Origin: Spirochaetales bacterium
Lineage (GTDB): Bacteria > Spirochaetota > Spirochaetia > UBA9216
Direction of reading: 5' to 3'
Assembly: GCA_016342585.1 (NCBI GenBank)
Contig: JAEINK010000012.1
Location: forward strand, 1-64,000
DNA length: 64,000 nt
Below, piece by piece: positions 16,461 to 25,157 of the stretch (its first letter is position 1; every line of letters starts with the position of its first letter). Under the pieces are notes generated by a model. The model was given only the letters and a program-made list of their open reading frames with translations, made no database searches and had not been told where the DNA came from. Position numbers and translations under genes: made by a program.

Positions 16461-18514
16461 TCTTTTTCTCCTTTTCCGGAAAAAATATGATTAGGAGCAA
16501 AAGGAAGTTTATTCATGGAAATTCCCGAGGCCTGACTTACCGCGGCCAGAAAAGCTGCAGGGACTGTATTTGCCGCCAGACTTCCAAGGCCCCCCGGCTT
16601 GTTCTCTCTGCTTTCATAGAAATGAATATGGATGGGTAAAGGGGTTTTTGATTCAAATGCTGAACCGCTCTGAGGAAAATCGCTGATTTTTTTCAATCCC
16701 CGGATATGGTTATGTAATGTGCTGTAGATAGAGGATTCCACAACCGACCGGGCATAATCGAGATCCATTATTCTTCCACAATCAAGACTCATCCATACAC
16801 CTCTGAGCTCGGGAATAAAGCTTACCGGATCAATTTCAACTTCCACGGCAGCAGAAGCCCAGGACATGGAGATGAAAGGTTGCCCCTGGAATGTCTCCCT
16901 GTTCCATGTTCTGCTTGAAGGTAATCTGAATGTTCGTTTTATGGCAATCGGCAGGGGAGCCCTGAACCTTTTTTTCTTGATTGACTGACAGCATTGTTCG
17001 ATTAATCTGGGGATTATGGTAATATTATTGGAAAAGAGGGCTGGTCCCGAGTCGGGAACCTTGGTTGTATCTATACTCTCTATTGTAATCTGGGTGGAAC
17101 TTACCTGCAGAATTTCCGCCGCGGTTTCTTTCCATATCTCCTTTGTCCTGGGGTAGGCCGGGACGCTGGATGTCCTTATAGAAACCTCTTCGTTGGCATT
17201 AAGCTGTACCGATACTGAAAACCGTCCGGGAGGAACACTTATAAAACCGTTTCCCTGAAATGCCAGGGAAATTCCAATTCCTCTTTTAGGATTGATAGGG
17301 AAGGGTCTGCCGGTACTCCTGCTGCGAAGCTGGTAGGAACCGTATTTTCGCCTGAAATCCGACATCTCTCCCGCTTTTTCCAGGAGTTCTTCGGGTTTCA
17401 TTTTAATATCATAGATGCCGCCGGTCAGGAAAGGTTTTCCCTGTGTGAGGCACCAGGTTTTTTTCCTTTCCAAAGGATCCTCGTTGAGGAGTGACGCCAG
17501 ATGATTTTCATGGAGTTCAATGGCACAGAATCCCTGAGCCATTCCCAACCCTTCGAAATTATCAAGCGGCGGGTTTGAGGTTTTTATCAGCTTGACTACA
17601 ATCTCTGTATGCCCCAGAGGGTAAGCGCCCATGACCGATAAACAAAGTCTATCCAGGAGTTCTTCCGAGAGAACCTCCGTGGAGCCGGCATCGATGTCGA
17701 CTTCAACCTTTCTTGCCGCCACTCTCCCCTTGGGGGTAAGGGTGGATGTGAATTTAAAAGTGGCCGGGGATCTCTCCGGGCAGTTTAAAAGTGATTCTTT
17801 GGCGGGAATAATGATTCTACACGGTTTTCTGGTGATAAAAGCTGCCAGGGCGGCCTGAAACATGAGAATGCAGGGATACCAGATGGGACTTTCTCCACCC
17901 TGTGTTCCAGCTGTTCCCTGTATAATAATCTTTTTGGGATCGAGATCGAGTCCTTTTGCCAGGGCATCCTTTATGAAATAGGGCCATTGGGAGGCTCCCT
18001 GTATAAGAAGTTTCGAATTTTCTAATACGGCGAATCCTCCGAAGATCGTGTCATTAGACGATTCGAGGGCAAGGTGATACTCCCCCGATTCATAGGTGTA
18101 TTCAATATCTTTTCGGGGAAGCTTCCCACGGCTGACTTTTTTTTCTTTTAATATTTGTTCTGGCGTATATCCCCGGAACCCATAAAGGGTAAAATCGGTT
18201 TCATATTCAATTCGGATTTTTTTCCGGAGCGTATTGACCATGTTTTCATCGGGACCATAGAGCAGCCGGATAGTCTGCCCCTCATAATCGAGTTCTTCGC
18301 CGGCAAAAAAGGGGATGGTGTCTCCCATTATTTCCAGCTCCTTTTTCCCGGGGATATCATCGGGCCCCAGGATTCCATACCCTTCCGGAAGATTATGACT
18401 GATTATCTTTTTGATCTTTCCCCGGGGAATACTTGAGGTTATAGGCAGGACATAAAGCATATCCTTTCGATTCAAATCATCAATGAAAAGGTTTTCGTTA
18501 TGAATCATATTCAA
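16457..18514 (-). CDS. Molybdenum-hydroxylase-like large subunit with degenerate active site
   Basis: A 685-residue homologue of the molybdopterin-binding subunit of xanthine dehydrogenase / CO dehydrogenase enzymes; usual length is about 750-800. The scaffold is recognisable, with the N-terminal hammerhead-like domain and the downstream domain containing DPLERK. Three active-site motifs are altered: the GGGFGGK loop reads TAGTQGGES (201-209), the AFRGFG arginine is glutamate (NFEGLG, E321), and the C-terminal GEPP catalytic glutamate is missing (GGLGS at 641-645, no Glu from 638 to 660). Cofactor binding or catalysis as in classical enzymes is doubtful. From memory, T. pallidum has a gene annotated as quinoline 2-oxidoreductase next to cap5D/spsC-like genes, a similar arrangement. 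It overlaps the aminotransferase by 17 bases. Confidence 0.8.
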   Translation of the reverse strand: MNMIHNENLFIDDLNRKDMLYVLPITSSIPRGKIKKIISHNLPEGYGILGPDDIPGKKELEIMGDTIPFFAGEELDYEGQTIRLLYGPDENMVNTLRKKIRIEYETDFTLYGFRGYTPEQILKEKKVSRGKLPRKDIEYTYESGEYHLALESSNDTIFGGFAVLENSKLLIQGASQWPYFIKDALAKGLDLDPKKIIIQGTAGTQGGESPIWYPCILMFQAALAAFITRKPCRIIIPAKESLLNCPERSPATFKFTSTLTPKGRVAARKVEVDIDAGSTEVLSEELLDRLCLSVMGAYPLGHTEIVVKLIKTSNPPLDNFEGLGMAQGFCAIELHENHLASLLNEDPLERKKTWCLTQGKPFLTGGIYDIKMKPEELLEKAGEMSDFRRKYGSYQLRSRSTGRPFPINPKRGIGISLAFQGNGFISVPPGRFSVSVQLNANEEVSIRTSSVPAYPRTKEIWKETAAEILQVSSTQITIESIDTTKVPDSGPALFSNNITIIPRLIEQCCQSIKKKRFRAPLPIAIKRTFRLPSSRTWNRETFQGQPFISMSWASAAVEVEIDPVSFIPELRGVWMSLDCGRIMDLDYARSVVESSIYSTLHNHIRGLKKISDFPQSGSAFESKTPLPIHIHFYESRENKPGGLGSLAANTVPAAFLAAVSQASGISMNKLPFAPNHIFSGKGEKE

Positions 18515-19709
18515 CCCCGGTTACAGATCTTTTGACTGAAGCTCCGATTGTCGTTCGAACTGCCCGGACAACCCTCTCTTTCTGTTCTTCAGTCATTCCC
18601 GGGTATATGGGAAGACTTACACAACTATTGAATATCCGTGTCGAAACAGGGAAATCCTCTGGGGATAGATTATATTTTTCCTTATAGTAGGTCATCAAAT
18701 GGAGGGGTTTATAATGAACCGAGGTTCCTATTCCCTCTTCCGACAGAAAATTCATAAATTCATCTCTTGAACATGAAATGCGATCCAGATTCAGTCTTAT
18801 AATAAAGAGATGCCAGGTGTGACCACCCGCTTCGGCTGGTAGAATCAGCTCCGGAATATTACGGAAGGATTCCAGATAGAAGCGGGCTATGGATATACGC
18901 TCCTTCAGAAAAGCTTCTGCCCTCTTCAGCTGCACTCTCCCCATGGCCGAGGATATATCCGTCGGGTTGTATTTATAACCGGCAGCGACCACATCGTACT
19001 CCCAGGGGGCGAGTTTTTTACTCTGATACCTGTTCCATACCTCCCTGTCAATTCCATGGAGGCGTAAACATTTTATCCTGTCAGCAATCTCATCATCATC
19101 GGTAACCACCATACCGCCCTCTCCTGTGGTTATGGTTTTGGTTGCATAAAATGAGTAGACCCCCGTATTTCCCCAGGTTCCGGCCGCCTTACCTTTAAAG
19201 AAGGAGGGGAAGGCATGGGCTGCATCTTCCGTAACAAAAAGCTCTTCTCTGCCGGCAATGGCCATTATCTCTTCCATGGCACAGGGGTGGCCACCCGTGT
19301 GAACAGGGATGATTCCCCTTATGTTTTTCTCAGTACCGGTCCGTTTAATGGTATCTTCAATCTTAAACGGATCTATATTGAGAGAAATCTCATCGATATC
19401 GACAAAAAGAGGGTGAGCGTTTTTATACCGAATTATCTCCGCAGTGGCTGTGAAGGTGTAGGGTGTGGTGATTACCCATGAATCCTCCGGGATATCCTGG
19501 GTTTCAAGTGAAAGGTGGAGACCCGCTGTGGCCGAATTAAGGGCTATGGCATGTTTTGAACCAACCTTTTCGGCAAACTCCCGTTCGAAGGCGGTGGTCT
19601 CTTTTCCTGTGGTGAGCCATCCGCTTCTCATTACCTTGATAACGGCTTCTTCTTCCTCCTTTCCCAGACATGGGAGGGCGAAAGGGATGAAATCAATATT
19701 CCGGCTCAT
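18498..19709 (-). CDS. DegT/DnrJ/EryC1/StrS-family aminotransferase
   Basis: PLP-dependent aminotransferase of the family that aminates nucleotide-linked 4-keto sugars. The 403-residue protein has the PLP lysine at K191 (YATKTITTGEGG), the pyridine-nitrogen aspartate in VTEDAAHA, and the family N-terminus with GKEEEEAV and RSGWLTTG. The ATG at 19709 was chosen over a GTG at 19754 because it begins the family domain. It overlaps the dehydratase gene by 17 bases, which fits sequential action: dehydratase makes the 4-keto sugar, this enzyme aminates it. It also overlaps the large hydroxylase-like subunit. Confidence 0.88.
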   Translation of the reverse strand: MSRNIDFIPFALPCLGKEEEEAVIKVMRSGWLTTGKETTAFEREFAEKVGSKHAIALNSATAGLHLSLETQDIPEDSWVITTPYTFTATAEIIRYKNAHPLFVDIDEISLNIDPFKIEDTIKRTGTEKNIRGIIPVHTGGHPCAMEEIMAIAGREELFVTEDAAHAFPSFFKGKAAGTWGNTGVYSFYATKTITTGEGGMVVTDDDEIADRIKCLRLHGIDREVWNRYQSKKLAPWEYDVVAAGYKYNPTDISSAMGRVQLKRAEAFLKERISIARFYLESFRNIPELILPAEAGGHTWHLFIIRLNLDRISCSRDEFMNFLSEEGIGTSVHYKPLHLMTYYKEKYNLSPEDFPVSTRIFNSCVSLPIYPGMTEEQKERVVRAVRTTIGASVKRSVTGVEYDS

Positions 19710-21174
19710 CTTCGGGTATTTCCAGACTGGGTATATAACGGGAGAGGAATTCACGTACCTTTATCCTGTTGCGATAGTTGCTTTCCTTACCGGGGTGGAG
19801 ATAACATGTGGTATTCAGATCATCAAGGAGAGAGTTTAACTCTCCATTAAATCTCAGTGATCTCTGGAGAAGAGAAATCCCTGAATATTCGGTTTTTTCC
19901 GGAGATTCATCATCGGCCCAGAGTGTTTCTGTTATTTTTTCGCCCGGCCTTAAGCCTATGAAGTTTATATCGATCTCTTTATTCGGTTCAAATCCATAAA
20001 ATCTGATCATCTGTCTGGCAAGATCCTGGATCCTGATGGGCGCTCCCATCTCAAGGATGTAAAGGTTGCCGCCAAGACCAACACCACCGGCCTTTAGAAC
20101 CAGGGAGGAGGCCTCGGGTATGGTCATAAAAAATCGGGTGACATCCGGATGAGTAACGGTGACAGGTCCTCCTGTCAGGATCTGTTTCTGGAAGAGGGGG
20201 ACGATACTCCCCCTTGAGCCCAGGACATTCCCAAAACGGACAACCATGAAATCTGTGTTGCTGTTTTTTTGGGAAAGGACTATCTCCTCTGCCAGGGTTT
20301 TGGATGCGCCATACACACTGGACGGGTTCACAGCCTTATCCGTCGATATGAGGACGAAACGGGAGGCTCCCGCCTCCTGGGCTGCATCCACAAGGTTCAA
20401 GGTTCCGAAAATATTATTTTTTACGGCCTCTACCGGATTGTGTTCCAGCATTGGCACATGTTTATAGGCGGCGCAGTGAAATATAACATCCGCCTTAAGC
20501 CTGTTGAGAATGAATTTAGTGTACTCCCTGTCCCTGAGGTCACCCAGGACCGGTACGATGGTGGCCTTTTCGCCAACACCCTCTTTCTGGAGGAGTTTCA
20601 GCTCTTTTTCTATTTCATAAATGTTGTTTTCACCATTGTCAAAGAGATAGAGCCGTTCCGCCCCTCCAGAGAGGAGCTGTCTTGAGAGTTCACTGCCGAT
20701 GCTTCCACCGGCTCCGGTTATTAGAACCCGTCTGCCACGCAGGTATTCAAGGCTTTTTTTCAGGTGAATGACTACCGGGTCCCTCCTTAAAAGGTCTTCG
20801 GCGGATAACTCCCTAGTCTGGATAAGGTGAGCGTTGCCGTCAATAATCTGGGAAACAGTTGGTAGAAACCTTGTTTTACTGATCCCGCTTCTGGTCACCA
20901 GATTATAGATCCGGCGAAGCTGTTCATGACTCGCCTGAGGAACGGCTATGATTGCTTCATCGGCCGGATTGGCTTTTTGAATTTTCAGGATGGAGCTGAT
21001 TGGTGTGTATACAGGAACTCCCGTTAAGGTTGTTCCCCCAAGGGTTTCATCATCGTCCAGGTACCCCAGGAGGTTCCCGAAAATATTTTTGTTTCGGATC
21101 TCTTCCCCAAGCTGCCTGCCGGCGAAGCCTGCACCGATAATATATATACCCTTATTCTTTGTCTGTTTCATCAC
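19693..21174 (-). CDS. CapD-family nucleoside-diphosphate-sugar dehydratase, soluble form
   Basis: Belongs to the UDP-GlcNAc 4,6-dehydratase/epimerase family (PglF, WbpM, CapD). The 493-residue protein has an N-terminal CoA-binding-like Rossmann domain (IIGAGFAGRQLGEE) and the extended SDR domain with GAGGSIG at 154-160 and YGASK with Y288 and K292. The membrane segments that normally precede these domains are missing, so it should be soluble. A tyrosine stands where WbpM-type enzymes usually have methionine. It overlaps the NusG paralogue by 23 bases and the aminotransferase by 17. It probably supplies a modified sugar nucleotide for a polysaccharide or glycoconjugate. Confidence 0.88.
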   Translation of the reverse strand: MMKQTKNKGIYIIGAGFAGRQLGEEIRNKNIFGNLLGYLDDDETLGGTTLTGVPVYTPISSILKIQKANPADEAIIAVPQASHEQLRRIYNLVTRSGISKTRFLPTVSQIIDGNAHLIQTRELSAEDLLRRDPVVIHLKKSLEYLRGRRVLITGAGGSIGSELSRQLLSGGAERLYLFDNGENNIYEIEKELKLLQKEGVGEKATIVPVLGDLRDREYTKFILNRLKADVIFHCAAYKHVPMLEHNPVEAVKNNIFGTLNLVDAAQEAGASRFVLISTDKAVNPSSVYGASKTLAEEIVLSQKNSNTDFMVVRFGNVLGSRGSIVPLFQKQILTGGPVTVTHPDVTRFFMTIPEASSLVLKAGGVGLGGNLYILEMGAPIRIQDLARQMIRFYGFEPNKEIDINFIGLRPGEKITETLWADDESPEKTEYSGISLLQRSLRFNGELNSLLDDLNTTCYLHPGKESNYRNRIKVREFLSRYIPSLEIPEDEPEY

Positions 21175-21709
21175 TCTTCTCTGCCGGTACCATCAGTTCA
21201 AAACCCAAATCTATGGGAAAACACTCTTTATAAAGGTTTAATACAACCCTGGCCCGTTTTTTCCTTTTATCTACCTTGACGATTTTCCCTTCAAGCCCCT
21301 TTAGAGGGCCGGCGATAACCTGAATCATATTATCATTATCAAAAAATACCTTTGATGTTTCTGCTATATCACCAAAAGAGATGAAATGAACCAGGATCTC
21401 CTCGTCCTCCCTGGATAGAGGTTCGATATTTTGATTGTCTTTTAAAAAACGGACAAAACCGGGGATTTTTTTGAACATCTGATAGATGTCCATTTCAAGC
21501 TCGGTACTTCTATAAAAGAGGTAGCCCGGATAGAGGGCATCTGTCCTCGGGTTTTTTACACCCCGTTTTTTCCTTTCCAGGGTGCGTCGGGGCCAGTAAA
21601 GCTTATCCTTTTCCGATTCGTACTTCCCCATGGATCTTAAGGCATTCATGGTGAGGGATATAAACTTTTCTTCACCCTGTGAGAATACCTGAATTACATA
21701 TATTTTCAT
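21152..21709 (-). CDS. NusG-family specialised antitermination factor
   Basis: A 185-residue NusG paralogue: N-terminal NGN domain beginning with IYVIQVFSQGEEK and a C-terminal KOW domain (IAGPLKGLEGKIVKV). It is not the housekeeping NusG, which normally sits beside secE and the rplKAJL genes; it heads a sugar-nucleotide/hydroxylase-like operon instead. This resembles LoaP, UpxY and RfaH-type proteins that load onto RNA polymerase and carry it through long operons. Start M at 21709 matches the NGN N-terminus; the reading frame continues upstream only from a TTG. It overlaps the CapD gene by 23 bases. Confidence 0.82.
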   Translation of the reverse strand: MKIYVIQVFSQGEEKFISLTMNALRSMGKYESEKDKLYWPRRTLERKKRGVKNPRTDALYPGYLFYRSTELEMDIYQMFKKIPGFVRFLKDNQNIEPLSREDEEILVHFISFGDIAETSKVFFDNDNMIQVIAGPLKGLEGKIVKVDKRKKRARVVLNLYKECFPIDLGFELMVPAEKSDETDKE

Positions 21710-21773
21710 GTTCTTTTTAGCTGATTCCTGCTGCATCACTGTAAGAATATCACGGAATAACAATACCATCAAT

Positions 21774-21802
21774 CTGATATGGTCATTCATCTGCCTGGTC
21801 AA
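21774..21802 (-). promoter_or_regulatory. Possible promoter of the NusG-led operon
   Basis: On the minus strand TTGACC (21802-21797) is followed after 17 bases by TATCAG (21779-21774). It would give a leader of roughly 55-60 bases before the NusG-paralogue start. The -10 match is weak. Confidence 0.35.
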
Positions 21803-21847
21803 CTCTTTTTTGTTTTGGTAAGGTCGATTTAAGTCGATAATCAGAAT

Positions 21848-22348
21848 ATGAAAAGAGTACTTTTATTATTGATCTTATTTATATCTCTGTTTTCACCATT
21901 TTTATATGCCGAAACGGTTATGATCTTCTCCATTGATTCCTGGTACACCAAGGAGAGGCGGATGGGGGAGGAGTATATCATTTATGCCATCGAAGACGGT
22001 TTGATGGACAGTTTATTTGATGCCGGACATATTATTTACAATGACTATGCGGATCCTCTTACGATTATGGATTATACGGACAGAAACAGGGTCTCTTATA
22101 GACTCGCCAGGTCCGGAGGAGCGTCCTGGCTGCTTGAGCTGGAGATAGGTTATGAAAACGAGGGGGAGGAGATCAATTCTCTTCCGGACAGGATTGGTTT
22201 CAGGTTTACCAATATCTTAGAAGATGAGGTTCTCAGGTTCGGTGAATATGCGGTTTCTGATTTCATAATGAATACAACCGATTCTGACAGGGATATCTGC
22301 AAAAGTATTGGTATAGCTTTAGCCACAATGGTGAATGGAATTCTATAA
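21848..22348 (+). CDS. Exported protein of unknown function
   Basis: A 166-residue protein with a clear signal peptide (MKR plus hydrophobic stretch, cleavage near YAE). The mature part begins with TVMIFSIDSWYTKERR and has no cysteine near the start, so it is periplasmic rather than a lipoprotein. The pattern resembles small periplasmic proteins with a mixed alpha/beta fold, but no family was recognised. No Shine-Dalgarno precedes the ATG; a GATAAT box ends 6 bases upstream, so a leaderless transcript is possible. Divergent from the NusG-led operon. Confidence 0.6.
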   Translation: MKRVLLLLILFISLFSPFLYAETVMIFSIDSWYTKERRMGEEYIIYAIEDGLMDSLFDAGHIIYNDYADPLTIMDYTDRNRVSYRLARSGGASWLLELEIGYENEGEEINSLPDRIGFRFTNILEDEVLRFGEYAVSDFIMNTTDSDRDICKSIGIALATMVNGIL

Positions 22349-22499
22349 AAGCGGGTGAGTTAGGAGCTGCAATGAAAAATTTTTCTCAGTTACCCTTAAG
22401 ATTATGCCGAAAAATGATAAGTGAGAGGATTAGTCGGGATTTTATCCCTTCTCCATTGTGGAGAACCTCCTTAATACGGGAATATCCCGGGAGTCAATT

Positions 22500-25136
22500 A
22501 TGATGAGAAATATAAAATGCGTTTTTAGACGAAAACATCTATTTAGAATGACCTTTGGATTATTGTTTCTGATAGTTCCGTTCATTCTGGGGGCACAGAG
22601 CCTCTGGGAGGGTAGTGCTACCGTAGGTGCCTACGGTGTACTGCCTGTTCGGGGACTATATGGTGCTTCCAACAGTTTCCCAAGAAACACTCTTGTGGAG
22701 ATTGAAAATCTGGAAAATGGAAGCCGGGCAGAGATCATAATAGTAGACAGGCTGCAAAATAGTAGTTTTCTCGTGCTTCTGTCCCAGGAGGCAGGTGAGG
22801 AACTTCAGATCGGACCCACCGGCGTTATCCGGGTGAGGGCCACACTTGGTGAGGCCGATAAAACCGACAGCTACTCGCTTAATACAGATCAGGTCTACTC
22901 CTCTGATCCAGATATAAACCCTGCAGCAGCGGCGGAATATTCTGCCACCGACCAGGCCGATACGGATGATATCCTTGCTCTCTCTGTTTTCCCGGTGGAA
23001 ACGGCAGTGGAACCCTTTGCAGCCGAGGCCGCCAAGGGTATTGTTGCGGCTGAGTCGGTAACAACCGAGCCTGAACCGGAACCCCTGCCTGAAGTCGAGG
23101 TTGCTGAGACCGAAGCCATCATTCCTGATGAGCCTGCTGAACCTGAAATTGTTGAGGCTGTTGAAATAGACGATACCGATGACACTGCAGAGATACTCTC
23201 TATAGAAGTGGAAGAGCCAGAGGTTAAGGTTTCAGAAAAGGAGTCTAAACCCGAAGGATTTAAGGGTGATCCCATAGTCGATGTGGCTGGCGAGACAATT
23301 GAAACCATAGCCGAAGAGGATACGCCCGAAGCTCCCACTGAAATAGTGATGAATGAGGTTGCTGTTCCTGAAGTGGCCCCGGCCGATGAACCCGAAGAGA
23401 TTCCTGAGCTTGAACCGGTGGAGTATGAGTATGCCGCAGAACCGGTTCTTACCTATGTTTCCGGTGATATGCCCGAACCCGATCTGTCTCCCGAGGGAAG
23501 CTCTGTGGCGGATCTGGATATACCCTGGCTCACCGAAGAGACACCAATAGAACAGGAGGCCGAAGAGGTAATTGTCTCTTCCTTCCCCATTGTACAGCCC
23601 GATGTGGAGATCGCAGGCGCTCTTTTTACCACCCAGTTACCCCAGGAACCCGAGATTATTCGTGGTTCGGGAGATGCCGCCCTGGCCCAGGAGGATATTC
23701 CTGTGGCTGAATCTATGACGTTCATGGATCTTCCAGGAGAAGAGCCCCTTCCGGCACCCATTCTTCCTGTTATTATGGAGAGTCGAGGTGGTGTTGAGGT
23801 CGCGGAGTTAACTCGTGAGGATGATGCGGTTATGCTGGTTGAATCGGGATACTTAGCTCCCGGCAGGCAGATTGACAATATGGAGATTTCCCATTTTCCA
23901 AATGCGCCTGTAGATGGCCGGCTTGCCGATGAAAACCCCGGTGAAGATGAAATGCCTGAGTTCATAAATGGATATACCGTACCGAGTATGTCGGAAGAGT
24001 ATTTCTTTGCAGAATTAGCTTTACCCTTTGAGCCTTCACTCTCTTCCTCCCTCGAAAATGGGGATGATTCGGATGAGACTCCGGTACTTATAAGTGGATT
24101 AATGACACCGAATATCGATTTACTGGATCGAAATATTCGACCGGCACTCCCGGATGACCCCAGTGCTGTGGAAGTCGCTGAAGTACTCGAAACCGAGACC
24201 CCTGTTGCGGTAAATGGTTTCATGGAACCTGCTGCCGATGAGAGGGTGAGATTTGCAGACGTTGATCTTCCTTCAGCTCCCGAAGAGGACATCCCCGAAC
24301 CAATTAATGGTTTTATGAGTCCCGGTTCGGTTGATTCGGCAGAGTTTGCCCTTGCCTCAGCGCCAGAAGAGCCGAAAGCGATTGAAGAGGAGACTCCTGA
24401 TGCTTTCGATGGGTACCTTACTCCTGAAAGTGAAGAGGTTGGAGAATTAGCTGCAGCAGATGAACCAGTAATCGGAGCCGCTGAAGAAGAAGTGGCTGAA
24501 AAAATAGAAATCGAGGTCCCTGTTTATGAAGGTGAGGTAGAGATTACCCTCGAACCTGCCGAAGACAGACCCCCCGAAATCCTTGATATTCCGGATGTCG
24601 TGGAGAGTGAAGGAGCGGAAGTTGTGGTCGTCGATGATGGTCCCGATGAGATTGTCGCTGTAGATGAACCTGTTGAACCAGAGATGCTGCCTTCTTTGAC
24701 CGTGATCCTTGGGGAAGATGATGGCGATGCCGATACCGATACCGATACCGATGTTGATGTAGAAATCGAGGTCGAGGTCGAAGTTGTTCTGCTTCCTGGC
24801 GAAGAAGAGGTCGTTGTGGATGTCGTTGAGGTAGTAAAGGCCCCTGAGCTTTCGGATGCCCAGGTTCCTGCCCCCGTTGTGGCTACCCTGGAAGAAGGGT
24901 TCCATTATATCCAGGTTGGCGTCTATGGTGACCAGGTGGGAGCCTCCTCGGCTGTGAACAAACTGAAAGGTTGGTCTCCGGTTCCTGTTGTTGTCTGGAC
25001 CCCCGAAACCACAGATCGAAGGTTTAAGGTTATGGTTGGTCCTCTTACTCCGGATGAGAGCGGTGTGATGCTTTATAATCTAAAAGGAAAAGGATATCGG
25101 GACGCATTCTTAAGGAAAGTTGTAGAGGCAAACTGA
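22500..25136 (+). CDS. Large acidic envelope protein with RlpA-like and SPOR domains
   Basis: An 878-residue exported protein. After a signal peptide (cleavage after GAQ) comes a double-psi-beta-barrel segment like RlpA (VGAYGVLPVRGLYGASNSF through IVDRLQNSSF). A very acidic Pro/Glu/Val/Asp-rich stretch of about 650 residues follows, then a C-terminal SPOR domain (FHYIQVGVYGDQVGASSAV) that in other proteins binds denuded glycan strands of peptidoglycan. The long middle is probably disordered and holds at least six copies of an NGF/Y-M-x-P motif. Start 22500 was chosen for its GGGAG site and position before the signal peptide; an upstream GTG is less likely. Probably a septal or cell-wall linker. 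Confidence 0.75.
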   Translation: MMRNIKCVFRRKHLFRMTFGLLFLIVPFILGAQSLWEGSATVGAYGVLPVRGLYGASNSFPRNTLVEIENLENGSRAEIIIVDRLQNSSFLVLLSQEAGEELQIGPTGVIRVRATLGEADKTDSYSLNTDQVYSSDPDINPAAAAEYSATDQADTDDILALSVFPVETAVEPFAAEAAKGIVAAESVTTEPEPEPLPEVEVAETEAIIPDEPAEPEIVEAVEIDDTDDTAEILSIEVEEPEVKVSEKESKPEGFKGDPIVDVAGETIETIAEEDTPEAPTEIVMNEVAVPEVAPADEPEEIPELEPVEYEYAAEPVLTYVSGDMPEPDLSPEGSSVADLDIPWLTEETPIEQEAEEVIVSSFPIVQPDVEIAGALFTTQLPQEPEIIRGSGDAALAQEDIPVAESMTFMDLPGEEPLPAPILPVIMESRGGVEVAELTREDDAVMLVESGYLAPGRQIDNMEISHFPNAPVDGRLADENPGEDEMPEFINGYTVPSMSEEYFFAELALPFEPSLSSSLENGDDSDETPVLISGLMTPNIDLLDRNIRPALPDDPSAVEVAEVLETETPVAVNGFMEPAADERVRFADVDLPSAPEEDIPEPINGFMSPGSVDSAEFALASAPEEPKAIEEETPDAFDGYLTPESEEVGELAAADEPVIGAAEEEVAEKIEIEVPVYEGEVEITLEPAEDRPPEILDIPDVVESEGAEVVVVDDGPDEIVAVDEPVEPEMLPSLTVILGEDDGDADTDTDTDVDVEIEVEVEVVLLPGEEEVVVDVVEVVKAPELSDAQVPAPVVATLEEGFHYIQVGVYGDQVGASSAVNKLKGWSPVPVVVWTPETTDRRFKVMVGPLTPDESGVMLYNLKGKGYRDAFLRKVVEAN
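23838..24430 (+). repeat. Six degenerate protein repeats in the SPOR protein
   Basis: A motif of the form (E/D)xP-x3-(N/D/S)-G-(F/Y/L)-x2-P recurs, with its central glycine codon at 23847, 23970, 24096, 24216, 24309 and 24411. Spacings are 41, 42, 40, 31 and 34 residues. Sequence between motifs is acidic and poorly conserved. Confidence 0.7.
24726..24755 (+). repeat. Hexanucleotide repeat encoding Asp-Thr pairs
   Basis: GATACC occurs three times in a row (24732-24749), flanked by near-copies GATGCC and GATGTT, then GAGGTC repeats. It encodes alternating Asp-Thr and Asp/Glu-Val in frame, so changes in copy number would add or remove whole residue pairs without shifting the frame. Confidence 0.75.
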
Positions 25137-25157
25137 TAATTTGGCTATAATTCGGGC

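Noticed and set aside
19710..19754. Longer aminotransferase start at GTG 19754
   Set aside because: The extra 15 residues lie inside the dehydratase gene and precede the family domain; ATG 19709 fits better.
23453..24292. Long antisense open frame (279 codons, Ser-rich) opposite the acidic linker of the SPOR protein
   Set aside because: It is a by-product of the biased Glu/Asp/Pro codons on the coding strand; no start signal and low-complexity composition.
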